Source of the DNA: an uncultured Phycisphaerales bacterium
GTDB lineage: Bacteria > Planctomycetota > Phycisphaerae > Sedimentisphaerales > Anaerobacaceae
Length of the DNA: 64,000 nt
NCBI GenBank assembly: GCA_937927975.1
Contig: CALEZT010000009.1
Span: 1-64,000 of the forward strand
Direction: 5' to 3'
This document shows, piece after piece, positions 42,866-51,850 of this stretch. The first letter of the stretch is position 1. Every line of letters begins with the position of its first letter. Both the position numbers and the translations under genes were made by a program. The notes under the pieces were generated by a model. It was not told where the DNA came from. It ran no database searches and worked only from the letters and a program-made list of their open reading frames with translations.

Positions 42866-44368
42866 TTACCAGAGTTGTTGCTGGTCCACCTCGTCTCGCG
42901 ACGGTTTCCGTTTGCGCGAAGACTTCATGACCTCTGTGATGTGGAAGGCGCCCTGGGGACAAGCGCCCTTCGGGCACTGACCCGTCCAACAGTAGAGACA
43001 GAGCTTGTGCCTGGGCAGGCCAATTGCACCGACCATGTCATCCACGGTCTGGTAACGAAGCGTCGTGACGCCCAGGTCTTTGGCGATCCAGTCGACCATT
43101 TGGTCGTATTTCTCTGACGCGGGATCGATGTACTGCGATACGTCCGCCAGGTCGTGGCCTTCGAGACTCCGAATCGCCTTGTGCGCCGCCAGTTCGTGGA
43201 TCGAGCGGGTGGACAGATTGAACATGCAGGGGAACAACAGGGGCGGACACGCCGGCCGGACGTGAATCTCCTTGGCCCCGCAGCTCCAGAGCTTGGCGAT
43301 CGCGAAGTTCTTCAACTGCGTCCCGCGGACGATGGAGTCCTCGCAGACCACGATGCGGTTGCCGTCGATCACTTCCTTGATCGGGATGAGCTTCATCCTG
43401 GCGATCAGGTCGCGTGTCTGCTGCGAGGGCGGTGTGTAGCTCCGGCCGTATCCGGGCGTGTACTTGACCAAGGGCCTGCGGAACGGGATTCCGGACTCCA
43501 TCGCATAGCCCAGGCCGTGGGAGAGCCCGGAATCAGGAACGCCTGCCACGAGATCGGCCTGGATGTCGCGGTCGCGTCGGGCCAGACAGCGTCCGCACCG
43601 TTCGCGGACGATCTCCGCGTTGATGCCTTCATAGCTTGAAGCGGGAAAGCCCGTGTAGATCCAGAGGAAGGTGCAGATCTGTTGCGTTCGGCCCCGGCCG
43701 GGCCTTCGCTGCATGATCCCGTCTTCGTTCAGAAGGACGATTTCGCCGGGCTCCATGTACTTGGCTATCTCGAAACCCAGATTGGCAAAGGCGCAGGTCT
43801 CTGTGGTGACGGCCCAGCCGCGAGGCCCCTTGCCCGCGATCAGGGGCATGTACCCGAAGCGGTCTCGCGCCGCATAGATCCCGGCCCGATGCAACAGCAG
43901 AAGGGAACAAGATCCCTCGATCAGGTCGAAGACCCTTTCGATGCCGTCGACCAGATCCGTCCCCTGCGTGATGAGCTTCGCGATCAGCTCCGTGGTGTTG
44001 ACGCCGCGGGGGCTGACCTCGCTGAAGGACATCCCCTTCTTGAGCATCTCGTCCGCGAGTGTCTCGGCGTTCTCGACGACGCCGCTGGTGGCCAGGCAGA
44101 ACGGTCCGAACCGCGAGTTCAGATAGATGGGCTGCTCGTCGAGGGCGCTGACGACGCCGATGCCCTTGTTGCCCTGCATGCGGTGGAGGTCCTGGAAGAA
44201 CTTCGACTTGAACTGACTCTGGCGGAGGTCGTGAATCTGGCGGGCAAACCCCTCCCCCAGAACCGCCATGCCTCCATATTCGGTGCCGAGGTGGGAGTGG
44301 TAATCCGTTCCGTAGAACAGGAGTTCCGCGCAATTGTCTCTCGATACGACGCCGAAGATGCCGCTCAT
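42866..44368 (-). CDS. PurF-like protein with degenerate glutaminase domain (amidophosphoribosyltransferase paralogue)
   Basis: A 500-residue protein with PurF architecture: N-terminal Ntn glutamine amidotransferase domain, then a phosphoribosyltransferase domain with the PRPP loop VCEDSIVRGT (341-350). The glutaminase site is gone. The nucleophile Cys after Met is Ser (MSGIFGVV); the H-V-R-Y-x-T motif reads GVVSALD (71-77); the oxyanion N-G reads TSG (94-96); and the T-S-D-S-E region reads NTTELIA. The tail holds C457, C460, C465 and C470 (CLYCWTGQCPKGAC), possibly a zinc or iron-sulfur site. It could use free ammonia or another amine, or bind nucleotide only. It is the last gene of an operon with a DapA-like aldolase and an epimerase. 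True purF may lie elsewhere. Confidence 0.8.
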   Translation of the reverse strand: MSGIFGVVSRDNCAELLFYGTDYHSHLGTEYGGMAVLGEGFARQIHDLRQSQFKSKFFQDLHRMQGNKGIGVVSALDEQPIYLNSRFGPFCLATSGVVENAETLADEMLKKGMSFSEVSPRGVNTTELIAKLITQGTDLVDGIERVFDLIEGSCSLLLLHRAGIYAARDRFGYMPLIAGKGPRGWAVTTETCAFANLGFEIAKYMEPGEIVLLNEDGIMQRRPGRGRTQQICTFLWIYTGFPASSYEGINAEIVRERCGRCLARRDRDIQADLVAGVPDSGLSHGLGYAMESGIPFRRPLVKYTPGYGRSYTPPSQQTRDLIARMKLIPIKEVIDGNRIVVCEDSIVRGTQLKNFAIAKLWSCGAKEIHVRPACPPLLFPCMFNLSTRSIHELAAHKAIRSLEGHDLADVSQYIDPASEKYDQMVDWIAKDLGVTTLRYQTVDDMVGAIGLPRHKLCLYCWTGQCPKGACPQGAFHITEVMKSSRKRKPSRDEVDQQQLW

Positions 44369-44479
44369 GCTCAGACCCCTTACGCTGTGTCTGTGGTCAT
44401 ACGAGCGCCGGGCCGTCACGCCCTGACGCACCAGGACGACTCCTATCCAGGATACCCCGGTCGAGCCGGGAATTCAAAC

Positions 44480-45547
44480 CTATGCCCCCAGCCATTCGTC
44501 GAGGTTGGCTGCGACGAAGTCGTCGTCCGTCAGATGTGGGTACAGGCGGACGATCGCGTCGATTTGCTCGATCTGGCCGGGACTGAGTCGCTCGGTCGGG
44601 TCGAGGACGCCGCTGTGCTGAAGCAGACCCTGGCGTTTCAGGACGTGAGAGATGCCGGGGATGCAACCCGCGAAGGCGTTGTCGGCGTCGAAGATCGCCT
44701 TGTTGGCGAGGGTCATCTGCGAGGCCAGGGTCAGAAGATCCATCGGGACCGGGCCGCGCGTTCGGCGGATGTCCTTGATCGCAGCCAAATGCTCGACCGC
44801 GCGCTTCGTCCAGCAGGCCCACTGGCCCAGCAAGCCGCCGACGGTGTGCAGCGGAACCTCGCCCTCGCGAGTGCGGAAGGTGAACCGCGTCAGCAGATCG
44901 ACTAGGATGTTGTCGTCGTTGCCGGTGTAGAGGGCGATGCGATCCGCCCGGCCGGACTGGGCCACCGCCTCCAGAACGTCGAGCGTCTGGTAGCGGTTGA
45001 ATGGCGCGATCTTGATCCCGCGGACGTTCGGAATCTCCACGAACCGGGACCAGAACTCCTTGGGCAGGGTCATTCCGCTGATCGTGCTCTGCAGATAGAA
45101 ACCCATGATCGGAATCACTTCGGCGACCTGCCTGGCGTGCTCGATCAGGTCATCGACCGATTTGTTACGCAGGGCGGTCAGCGAGAGCAGACCCAGATGG
45201 TAGCCCAGATCGGCCGCGAGCTTTGCCTCGCGGACAGCCTGGGCGGTATTGCCCACGATTCCTGCGATCAGAATCGGCGGCTCGATCTTACGCGAGGTCA
45301 CGGCCTCCTCGGCGGTCGAGACCGCCAGTTCGAGCACAGGCTGGTACAGGTTCACCTTCGCCTCGTGAATCGCGAACTGCGTCGTGTGAACGCCGACGGC
45401 CAGCCCCCCTGCCCCCGCAGCCAGATAGTAGCGAGTGAGGGCCTTCTGACGCCGCTCGTCCAGCTTGTTCTCGCCCGTCAATGCCAGCGGGTGGGCAGGG
45501 ATCACGCAACCTTCCCATAGCTTCTCGAAAATGCTCGGCCCGATCAT
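44480..45547 (-). CDS. Dihydrodipicolinate synthase/N-acetylneuraminate lyase-family aldolase
   Basis: A 355-residue TIM-barrel protein of the DapA superfamily. The N-terminus is FEKLWEGCVIPAHPLALT, with GAGGLAVGVHTTQF corresponding to the G-x-x-G-L substrate loop. The likely Schiff-base lysine is in NVRGIKIAPF, and the tyrosine of the proton relay in MGFYLQSTISG. It is about 60 residues longer than DapA at the C-terminus and departs from the usual substrate loops, so it probably acts on another 2-keto acid such as a keto-deoxy sugar acid. ATG at 45547 has GAGAGGA ahead. It is 11 bases after the epimerase stop and 111 bases before the PurF-like start, so the three are likely one operon. Confidence 0.87.
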   Translation of the reverse strand: MIGPSIFEKLWEGCVIPAHPLALTGENKLDERRQKALTRYYLAAGAGGLAVGVHTTQFAIHEAKVNLYQPVLELAVSTAEEAVTSRKIEPPILIAGIVGNTAQAVREAKLAADLGYHLGLLSLTALRNKSVDDLIEHARQVAEVIPIMGFYLQSTISGMTLPKEFWSRFVEIPNVRGIKIAPFNRYQTLDVLEAVAQSGRADRIALYTGNDDNILVDLLTRFTFRTREGEVPLHTVGGLLGQWACWTKRAVEHLAAIKDIRRTRGPVPMDLLTLASQMTLANKAIFDADNAFAGCIPGISHVLKRQGLLQHSGVLDPTERLSPGQIEQIDAIVRLYPHLTDDDFVAANLDEWLGA

Positions 45548-45558
45548 CGCGAATCCTC

Positions 45559-46581
45559 TCAAAAGCGGCCGTCACGGACGTTGTACTTCGTGGGCTTGTT
45601 CAGCACGGGCTTGCCGGCGGCCACCCATACCACGACGGCCTGAACCATCTCGTCGAGCTTCATCGCAGGCGGGCCGAATTGTGCGACGCATTTCGAGGCG
45701 TTCGAGAGCAGAGCGGTCGGCGCTTCCTGCGAAGTGAAGCACGGCTCCTTGCCCAGCAACCGGCCGATCCGCTGCGCCAGGTCGCGGACGCTGAGCGTCT
45801 CGGGGCCGGTGACATTCAGGATCGCCGCCGGCGTTTCGGCCAGGCCCAAGGCTCGAACGATGCAGTTGTTCGCATCGCCCTGCCAGATCAGATTGACCGA
45901 CCCCATGGTCACATCGATCGGTTCGCAGTGGAGTATCTTGATCGTTAGATCGACGAGGATGCCGTATCGGGGCTCGTTGGCGTAATTGAGGCGGATCAGC
46001 GTCATGGGCGTTCCGAAACGGCCGGAGAAGTACTGAAAGATCCGCTCGCGGGCCAGGCACGATTGGGCGTATTCCCCGACTGGCGTTGGAACGTCCGACT
46101 CGGTCGCCCCGCCGCTTGCCGGATCGACGAACGGGTACACGTTGCCGGTCGAGAGGGCCACGACACGCGAGCGGCAGTACCGCTTGGAGACGAGCGAGGG
46201 CACGTAGGCGTTCATTGCCCAGGTCAGCGGCTGATTGCCCGATGCGCCAAACTTCATCCCGGCCAGGAACAGGACATTCTGCGTTTCCGGCAGGCCTGCG
46301 TAGACAGACTCGTCGAGCAGGTCGGCCTCGACAATCTCGATACCTTGCTCCGCGATCCGCTCGCGAAGGGCCCTGTCCCCAAAGCGAGAGACCGCATAGA
46401 CGGCTTTCTGCGGGGCCGCCTTCTTGACCATCATTGCCAGGGTGGGGCCCATCTTGCCGCCGGCCCCGAGAACCGCGACGTCCCCCGGCGTCTCGGCGAG
46501 CAGTTGGCGTGTGGCGGGGACCGGCTCGCTGAGCCAGTCCTCCAATCCGCGTTCGTCGAGTTGCGATGCGTCGATCATCAT
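45559..46581 (-). CDS. NAD(P)-dependent epimerase/dehydratase-like (extended SDR) protein, catalytic Lys replaced
   Basis: A 340-residue extended SDR-type protein. The cofactor motif is VAVLGAGGKMGPTL, and the Ser/Thr of the active site is in ALSTGNVYPF. The Y-x-x-x-K motif reads YAQSC (in GEYAQSCLARERIF), so the usual lysine is a cysteine. The NYANEPRYGILVDLTIKI segment is typical of NAD-sugar epimerases. Without the lysine, hydride chemistry would be weak or depend on other residues; the family relatives that share YAQSC-like sequences are not, to my knowledge, characterised. It is the first gene of the operon with the DapA-like aldolase and PurF-like protein. The start is the ATG at 46581, with GGGAGA before it. 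Confidence 0.85.
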   Translation of the reverse strand: MMIDASQLDERGLEDWLSEPVPATRQLLAETPGDVAVLGAGGKMGPTLAMMVKKAAPQKAVYAVSRFGDRALRERIAEQGIEIVEADLLDESVYAGLPETQNVLFLAGMKFGASGNQPLTWAMNAYVPSLVSKRYCRSRVVALSTGNVYPFVDPASGGATESDVPTPVGEYAQSCLARERIFQYFSGRFGTPMTLIRLNYANEPRYGILVDLTIKILHCEPIDVTMGSVNLIWQGDANNCIVRALGLAETPAAILNVTGPETLSVRDLAQRIGRLLGKEPCFTSQEAPTALLSNASKCVAQFGPPAMKLDEMVQAVVVWVAAGKPVLNKPTKYNVRDGRF

Positions 46582-46731
46582 CAGTCTCCCAAACAACGTC
46601 CACCGCTTCGTCTACTCCAAGCCGGGGCAAATGTCAAGCGACGAGGCGACATTGACAAAGTCGGCCGACCCTCGCATAATCTTCGCATTGTCGCAGAAAC
46701 GACCGACAAACGACCCTTCAGGAGGTCCGCA

Positions 46732-48045
46732 ATGGCGCTCACGACCGTCCCGCCGATCCCGGCCATCATCCTACTGCTCGCGTCTGCCTCGTGGTCTGCG
46801 GTCGCGACGCCGGACTTCTCGCCCAAACCTCAGGAACGCCAGTTGTCCAAAGCGATGCGATCCGAGATGACCGAACTGCCCTGCGTCACCGTGGGCAGGA
46901 GCAACGCCGACTTCACCGGCCAGGACAATCGCATCCTCCAGGCGGCAGTGGACTACGTCGCCCATCTCGGCGGCGGCATCGTTGAAGTCGGCGAAGGCGA
47001 GTACCTCATGCGCGACTCCCTGCACCTTCGTTCGAATGTGACCGTACGCGGGGTCAAAGGCAGGACCATCCTGCGAAAAGCCGACAGTTCCCTTTCGGCC
47101 CTGGCCCTCGACGGCGACTTCGGCGAGGAACAGATCACCGTGGTCGATCCGAATGGATTTGCAGTCGGTTGCGGCGTGGCGATCTGGGACAAAGGGGCCG
47201 GCGGCTTCCACACGACGGTCGCCCGCATCATCGGCCGAAACGGCAACACCTTCGCCATCGACAAGCCCCTGATGGCCGACTGCATGGTGCACAACGAGGG
47301 CCAAGCCGCCACGGTCTTCCCGGTCGTCAGTGGCTATGACATCGAAGGCGTGCGGATCGAGAACCTCGTCATCGACGGCAGCAAGGAGGCGAACATCCCG
47401 CTCAACGGCTGTCGCGGCGGCGGCATCTTCCTCTATCGGGCTTTCGGCACAATCATCACGGGCTGTCTCGTGCGGAACTACAACGGCGACGGCATCAGCT
47501 TCCAGCAGTCCAACGACGTCACCGTTGAAGACTGCGTGTCGGAGGACAACGCGGCCCTGGGCCTTCATCCGGGCAGCGGCTCCCAGCGACCGACGATTCG
47601 TCGCTGCGTCGCCCGCCGCAACGGCACGGACGGACTGTTCCTCTGCTGGCGGGTCCGCCACGGCCTCTTCGAGGATAATCTCCTGGAGGAGAATGGGCAG
47701 TTCGGCATCTCCATCGGCCACAAGGACTCCGACAACCTGTTCCGCCGCAACACGTCCCGTCAGAACAAGCAGAGCGGCCTGTTCTTCCGGAACGAAACCC
47801 TGGGCATGGCCCCCCACCGTAACCGCTTCGAGAGGAACATCATCGAGGACAATGGCGGCCCCGAGATCCGCGTCCGTGGCGAGGTCAACGATCTGACGTT
47901 CGTCAGGAATACGATCCGGGACGCGAGGGAAGAATCGTCCGTCGGAATTCTGATCGAGGAGCGAGTCGGACCTGTGCACTTGGAAAATAACACGATCCAG
48001 ACGAAGCAGCAAATTGACGACAAGCGGACATCGGGCCGCAATTGA
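46732..48045 (+). CDS. Exported right-handed parallel beta-helix protein
   Basis: A 437-residue secreted protein (signal about 1-25, PAIILLLASASWSAVA). It has a polysaccharide-lyase/hydrolase-type beta-helix opening (NRILQAAVDYVAHLGGGIVEVGEGEYLM). Repeating helix turns follow, such as VRIENLVIDGS, TIITGCLVRNYNGDGISFQ, VTVEDCVSEDNAALGLHPG, RHGLFEDNLLEENGQFGISIG and NLFRRNTSRQNKQSGLFFRN. Pectate-lyase-3-like proteins and glycan epimerases share this fold; no catalytic signature can be named with confidence. A GGAGGT site lies seven bases before the ATG. The next gene, an exported oxidoreductase, follows by 10 bases, so they are cotranscribed. Confidence 0.85.
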   Translation: MALTTVPPIPAIILLLASASWSAVATPDFSPKPQERQLSKAMRSEMTELPCVTVGRSNADFTGQDNRILQAAVDYVAHLGGGIVEVGEGEYLMRDSLHLRSNVTVRGVKGRTILRKADSSLSALALDGDFGEEQITVVDPNGFAVGCGVAIWDKGAGGFHTTVARIIGRNGNTFAIDKPLMADCMVHNEGQAATVFPVVSGYDIEGVRIENLVIDGSKEANIPLNGCRGGGIFLYRAFGTIITGCLVRNYNGDGISFQQSNDVTVEDCVSEDNAALGLHPGSGSQRPTIRRCVARRNGTDGLFLCWRVRHGLFEDNLLEENGQFGISIGHKDSDNLFRRNTSRQNKQSGLFFRNETLGMAPHRNRFERNIIEDNGGPEIRVRGEVNDLTFVRNTIRDAREESSVGILIEERVGPVHLENNTIQTKQQIDDKRTSGRN

Positions 48046-48055
48046 GGAGAAGAAC

Positions 48056-49384
48056 ATGGGATCGGTCAATCGCAGAACGTTCTTGAAGGGATCGTTGGGC
48101 ACGGCGGCTATGGTCGCGGCGCTGCCGCCCAGGCAGAGCCGGGCCGCCGGGGAGAAGGTCATCATCGGCCTGATGGGCGCCGGCGGTCGCGGCAGGCAGG
48201 TGGCCCAGATGTTCGCCGCTCGCCCCGACGTCGAAATCGCCTGGATTTGCGACCCCGACACCAGGCGTCTGGGGCCTGCGAAGCAGGCTGTCGAAAAGGC
48301 CCAGGGCAAAGCCCCACAAACGGCGCAGGACTTTCGCCGGATTATCGACGACAAGAGCGTCGACGCCATGATCAATGCGACGCCTGACCACTGGCACGCG
48401 CTAGGCACGATTCTCGCCTGCCAGGCGGGCAAGGACGTCTACGTCGAAAAGCCGCTGGCCCACAACGTCTGGGAGGGCCGCAAGATGATCGAGGCCGCCC
48501 GCAAGTACAAGCGGGTCGTCCAGGTCGGCATGCAGACGCGAAGCGCGCCCTATGCCCGCGAGGCGGTCGAGCAGATCCAAAGCGGCAAGCTGGGCGATGT
48601 CCACATGATCCGAGTCTTCAACATGATGGAGCACACGCCGCGAAAGCCGGGGACGGTGCAGCCGGTGCCGGAGGGATTCGACTACGATCTCTGGTGCGGA
48701 CCGGCGCCCAAGCTACCGTACAACCCGAGCCAATGGTGGCTCAATCAGTGGGAGTTCAGTTGCGGCCCAATCGCGGGCGATGCGATCCACCAACTGGACT
48801 TCGCGCGCATGCTCTTCGGCGACAAGTCCTATCCCGACGCGATCTCCCACACCGGCGGCGTCAAGGCCCTTCGCGACGGGCGCACGATCCCGGACACGCA
48901 GATCGCCCTCTACGAGTATGGCGACTTCACGCTGGTTTTCGAGGCCGCCCTTTGGACCCCCTACATGAAAAAGATCGCCACGAACATCCGCGATGGCGAC
49001 CTGTTCCCCGATTGGCCATTCTGCGCCACACGGATCGAAGTGCTCGGGACCAGAGGCTTCATGTACCTGGGCCGTCACGGCGGCGGCTGGCAGATCTTCG
49101 ACGCCGACGGCAAGGCAATCGAGTCCCGCTACGGCCGCCAGGGCGACAGGTGGCACCAGGACAACTTCATCGAGTGCATCCGCACGCGAGCCAAACCCAA
49201 CGCCGACGTGGAACAAGGCCACTATTCCGCCCTGCTGTGCCACATGGCCAACATCTCAGGCCTCGTCGGCAATCAGAAGCTCCGTCTCGATCCGAAGACC
49301 GAGACCTTCGTTGATGCTCCGGACGCCACCAAACGCCTGAAACGGACCTATCGTGAGCCTTGGGTGATCCCCGACGAAATTTAG
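48056..49384 (+). CDS. Tat-exported Gfo/Idh/MocA-family oxidoreductase
   Basis: A 442-residue protein beginning MGSVNRRTFLKGSLGTAAMV (Tat signal). The cofactor motif is IIGLMGAGGRGRQV, the family lysine lies in YVEKPLAHN, and the substrate-side segment is FDYDLWCGPAPKLPYNPSQWW. The C-terminus ends KRLKRTYREPWVIPDEI, again the planctomycete subfamily pattern. Together with the beta-helix gene 10 bases upstream it probably handles products of a secreted lyase or hydrolase. The GAGGAGAAGAAC stretch upstream of the ATG at 48056 supports the start. It converges on the next oxidoreductase gene. Confidence 0.92.
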   Translation: MGSVNRRTFLKGSLGTAAMVAALPPRQSRAAGEKVIIGLMGAGGRGRQVAQMFAARPDVEIAWICDPDTRRLGPAKQAVEKAQGKAPQTAQDFRRIIDDKSVDAMINATPDHWHALGTILACQAGKDVYVEKPLAHNVWEGRKMIEAARKYKRVVQVGMQTRSAPYAREAVEQIQSGKLGDVHMIRVFNMMEHTPRKPGTVQPVPEGFDYDLWCGPAPKLPYNPSQWWLNQWEFSCGPIAGDAIHQLDFARMLFGDKSYPDAISHTGGVKALRDGRTIPDTQIALYEYGDFTLVFEAALWTPYMKKIATNIRDGDLFPDWPFCATRIEVLGTRGFMYLGRHGGGWQIFDADGKAIESRYGRQGDRWHQDNFIECIRTRAKPNADVEQGHYSALLCHMANISGLVGNQKLRLDPKTETFVDAPDATKRLKRTYREPWVIPDEI

Positions 49385-49390
49385 GCACAC

Positions 49391-49407
49391 AATCCGAAAT
49401 TCGGATT
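49391..49407. terminator. Perfect dyad between convergent genes
   Basis: AATCCGAA and TTCGGATT (49391-49398 and 49400-49407) flank one A, between two stop codons at 49384 and 49416. The tight loop makes a hairpin poor; it may instead be a repeat word or a protein site. Confidence 0.3.
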
Positions 49408-49415
49408 TCCGCATT

Positions 49416-50414
49416 TCAGTTTCTCGCTTCGTTCTGTTTCCTGGCCTCTTCCAGGACCGCTGCCAGTTCGACTTTGGCTCCGTTCTGCGTCTTGGACACA
49501 TCCGCCGCGCTCATGAACGCGAAGATTTCAAGCGTTTCTTCGGCCGAGATCGGGGCTTTGCCCGTCTTGAAGAACTTCAGGATCTCATCGACGAGGTGGC
49601 CGTAGCCTTCGTATCCCCCGCTGCGGGCGATTCCCTTGGTGCCGTAGACGAACGCGCCGTAGTCGGCTTTGCCGGCCTTGATGCCGCGGAAGGTGCCGAT
49701 CCGCCCGTCCTTCCAGACGCCGATGACGACTTCATGCTTGTCGGTCTGAGCACGCTGGACCGTCTGGCAGCCCGGGCCCATGATCGTGAAGAGGATCTCC
49801 ACGCCGTGAACGCCGTACCAGTAGAGGTCCGGATGGTGCTCCTCCAGACTGCACGGGCTGAATGCGTCGCAGCCCATCACCTCGCCGACGGCTTCGTTAT
49901 TCCTCATTCCCGCGATCCCCGGCCCGAACCGCAGCGACGAACTCGACCAGCACGGCACATTGGCTTCCTTCGCCAAGCGGAAGATCTCGATCGCGTCGGG
50001 CAGATTGCCTGCGACCGGTTTGTCGATGAAGACGGGTTTCCTGGCGGCGATCACTGGCCGGACCTGTGCCAGGTGCGGCCGACCGTCCACGCTCTCCAGC
50101 AGGATGCCATCGACCTTCTGCACCAGCTCTTCGATGCTGCCGACGATCTCGACGCCGAACTTCTCCCGCAGTTCCTTGGTGTATCCCTCGACCCGGCCGG
50201 CCGAGGACTTGATGTCCGGCGATCCGCCGGGGAAACCGGCGACGACTTTGAAACCGGTGTTCTTCACGGGGTCGTTGATCAGGCTGGTGAAGGCCGGGAC
50301 GTGGGATGTATCCATTCCGATGATGCCGATCCGAAAGACAGGGCTCTCCCCCGCCCACAGCGGCGCACCGATCAGACAAACGATTGCGGCGATCAATAGA
50401 CTCGTGCGGAACAT
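49416..50414 (-). CDS. Sec-exported Gfo/Idh/MocA-like protein with degenerate cofactor motif
   Basis: A 332-residue protein with an ordinary Sec signal (SLLIAAIVCLIGAPLWAGE) instead of Tat. The Rossmann start reads FRIGIIGMDTSHVPAFT, which lacks the GxGxxG pattern; the family lysine survives in VFIDKPVAGN. The protein is shorter than the other four in the window. This GMDTSHV branch is recognisable in planctomycete genomes, but I know of no characterised member. Loss of the glycine motif and a Sec route, where cofactors are not carried through folded, both suggest altered or no NAD(P) binding. ATG at 50414 has GGAGGTGA five bases upstream. Confidence 0.85.
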   Translation of the reverse strand: MFRTSLLIAAIVCLIGAPLWAGESPVFRIGIIGMDTSHVPAFTSLINDPVKNTGFKVVAGFPGGSPDIKSSAGRVEGYTKELREKFGVEIVGSIEELVQKVDGILLESVDGRPHLAQVRPVIAARKPVFIDKPVAGNLPDAIEIFRLAKEANVPCWSSSSLRFGPGIAGMRNNEAVGEVMGCDAFSPCSLEEHHPDLYWYGVHGVEILFTIMGPGCQTVQRAQTDKHEVVIGVWKDGRIGTFRGIKAGKADYGAFVYGTKGIARSGGYEGYGHLVDEILKFFKTGKAPISAEETLEIFAFMSAADVSKTQNGAKVELAAVLEEARKQNEARN

Positions 50415-50559
50415 CGTATCACCTCCATTCGATTCGACAGAACAGGCCAACGCCCGCGATGGACGCGGCCACCGAACGATGGTAGTATACCCGAGGTTGG
50501 CCGCAGGCCGCCAGCGTGTATTGTGCGCCATCTTGCCTATGGAGAAGACGGAGATTCAT

Positions 50560-51774
50560 ATGACTGCATCGAGAGGCCTTCAGCGTGGTTCGATCCTCCT
50601 GGCTCTGCTCGCGGGCAGCATCGCTCTCTCCGAACAACCACCTGGCGTCGTCATCAACCATATCCCGGCTCAGTCGCAGGTGTACGTCGGGTCGCCGGGG
50701 ATTGCCGTCCTGCCCAACGGCGACTACCTCGCCAAGCACGACGAATTCGGACCCAAGTCCACCGAGCACGGCGACGCGATCAGTCCCGTCTTTCGTTCCA
50801 GCGACCGCGGGCAGTCATGGCGTCGCGTTGCGACCGTCCATGGGATGTACTGGGCCAGCATCTTCGTTCATCAAGGCGACGCCTACCTGATGGGGACCAG
50901 CCGGAATCACGGCGTAACGGTGATCCGCCGTTCGCGAGATGGCGGCATCACCTGGACCGAGGCCAAGGACAAACGCACGGGCATTCTGCTCGACGACGCG
51001 AAGTACCACTGCGCCCCGGTTCCCATCGTCGTTCACAACGGTCGAATCTGGCGAGCCATGGAAGACGTCATGGGTCCCGGCGGCTGGGGCACGCACTTTC
51101 GTTCCTTCATGATGTCCACGTCGGTCGACTCGGATCTGCTCGATGCGAGCAATTGGATCTCGAGTAATCGACTGGGACGCGATCCGGCCTGGCTGGGCGG
51201 CCAGTTCCGCGGCTGGCTCGAAGGCAACGCGGTCGTGACGCCCGAGGGCCGCGTCGTCAACATCCTCCGCGTGGACTACCGCCCCGAAGGCGGCAAAGCG
51301 GCGATCATCGAAATCAGCGACGACGGCAAGACCGCGACATTCGACCCCAACACCGGCTTCGTCGATTTCCCCGGCGGGGCCAAGAAGTTCACGATCCGCT
51401 TCGACCCGATGTCGCGGATGTACTGGACGCTGTCCAATCCCGTCTTGCCTCAGCACAAGGACCCCGACCCAAGTCGGGTCCGCAACGCCCTGGCGCTCAT
51501 GCGGTCGCCCGATCTGCGGCGTTGGGAGATCCGCTGCATTCTCCTGTACCATCCCGACGTGGACAAGCACGGGTTTCAGTACGTGGACTGGCTATTCGAG
51601 AATCATGACATCATCGCTGCCTCGCGGACCGCGTACGGCCAAGGCGAGAACGCCGCCCACCGCCAGCACGACGCCAATTACCTCACATTTCACCGCTTTG
51701 CGAACTTCCGGGAGCTAACCATGGACGACTCCGCGCCGGGGGCTATGATGGGCGTTCAGGTGATCGGACGGTGA
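50560..51774 (+). CDS. Exported sialidase-like (BNR-repeat) propeller protein
   Basis: A 404-residue protein with a signal peptide (SILLALLAGSIAL). BNR/Asp-box-like propeller repeats are visible: SSDRGQSWRRVATVHG, RSRDGGITWTEAKDK and MSRMYWTLSNPV, plus the substrate-facing VYVGSPGIAVLPNGDYLAKHD. The ends match the sialidase-family proteins common in Planctomycetes (QYVDWLFENHDIIAASRTAY, NYLTFHRFANFRELT). It probably removes an acidic sugar or related residue from glycans; sialic acid itself is not established. ATG at 50560 (GGAG six bases upstream) is preferred over ATG at 50539. It precedes the GH51 gene on the same strand by 76 bases. Confidence 0.8.
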   Translation: MTASRGLQRGSILLALLAGSIALSEQPPGVVINHIPAQSQVYVGSPGIAVLPNGDYLAKHDEFGPKSTEHGDAISPVFRSSDRGQSWRRVATVHGMYWASIFVHQGDAYLMGTSRNHGVTVIRRSRDGGITWTEAKDKRTGILLDDAKYHCAPVPIVVHNGRIWRAMEDVMGPGGWGTHFRSFMMSTSVDSDLLDASNWISSNRLGRDPAWLGGQFRGWLEGNAVVTPEGRVVNILRVDYRPEGGKAAIIEISDDGKTATFDPNTGFVDFPGGAKKFTIRFDPMSRMYWTLSNPVLPQHKDPDPSRVRNALALMRSPDLRRWEIRCILLYHPDVDKHGFQYVDWLFENHDIIAASRTAYGQGENAAHRQHDANYLTFHRFANFRELTMDDSAPGAMMGVQVIGR

Positions 51775-51850
51775 CGTTGGGTCCGCCTGACTTTGCCGCT
51801 GTAGATCGATCTCCGAACGCCAGTAGTCACCCATGTTTTAGGAGAACCGT

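Noticed and set aside
42866..44368. Calling the PurF-like gene a normal purF
   Set aside because: Nucleophile and several glutaminase residues are replaced at once, so a single sequencing error cannot explain it and the normal reaction is not supported.
27754..46581. A Bacteroidetes-style polysaccharide utilisation locus
   Set aside because: No SusC/SusD pair or hybrid two-component sensor is present; the enzymes are dispersed in separate small units.
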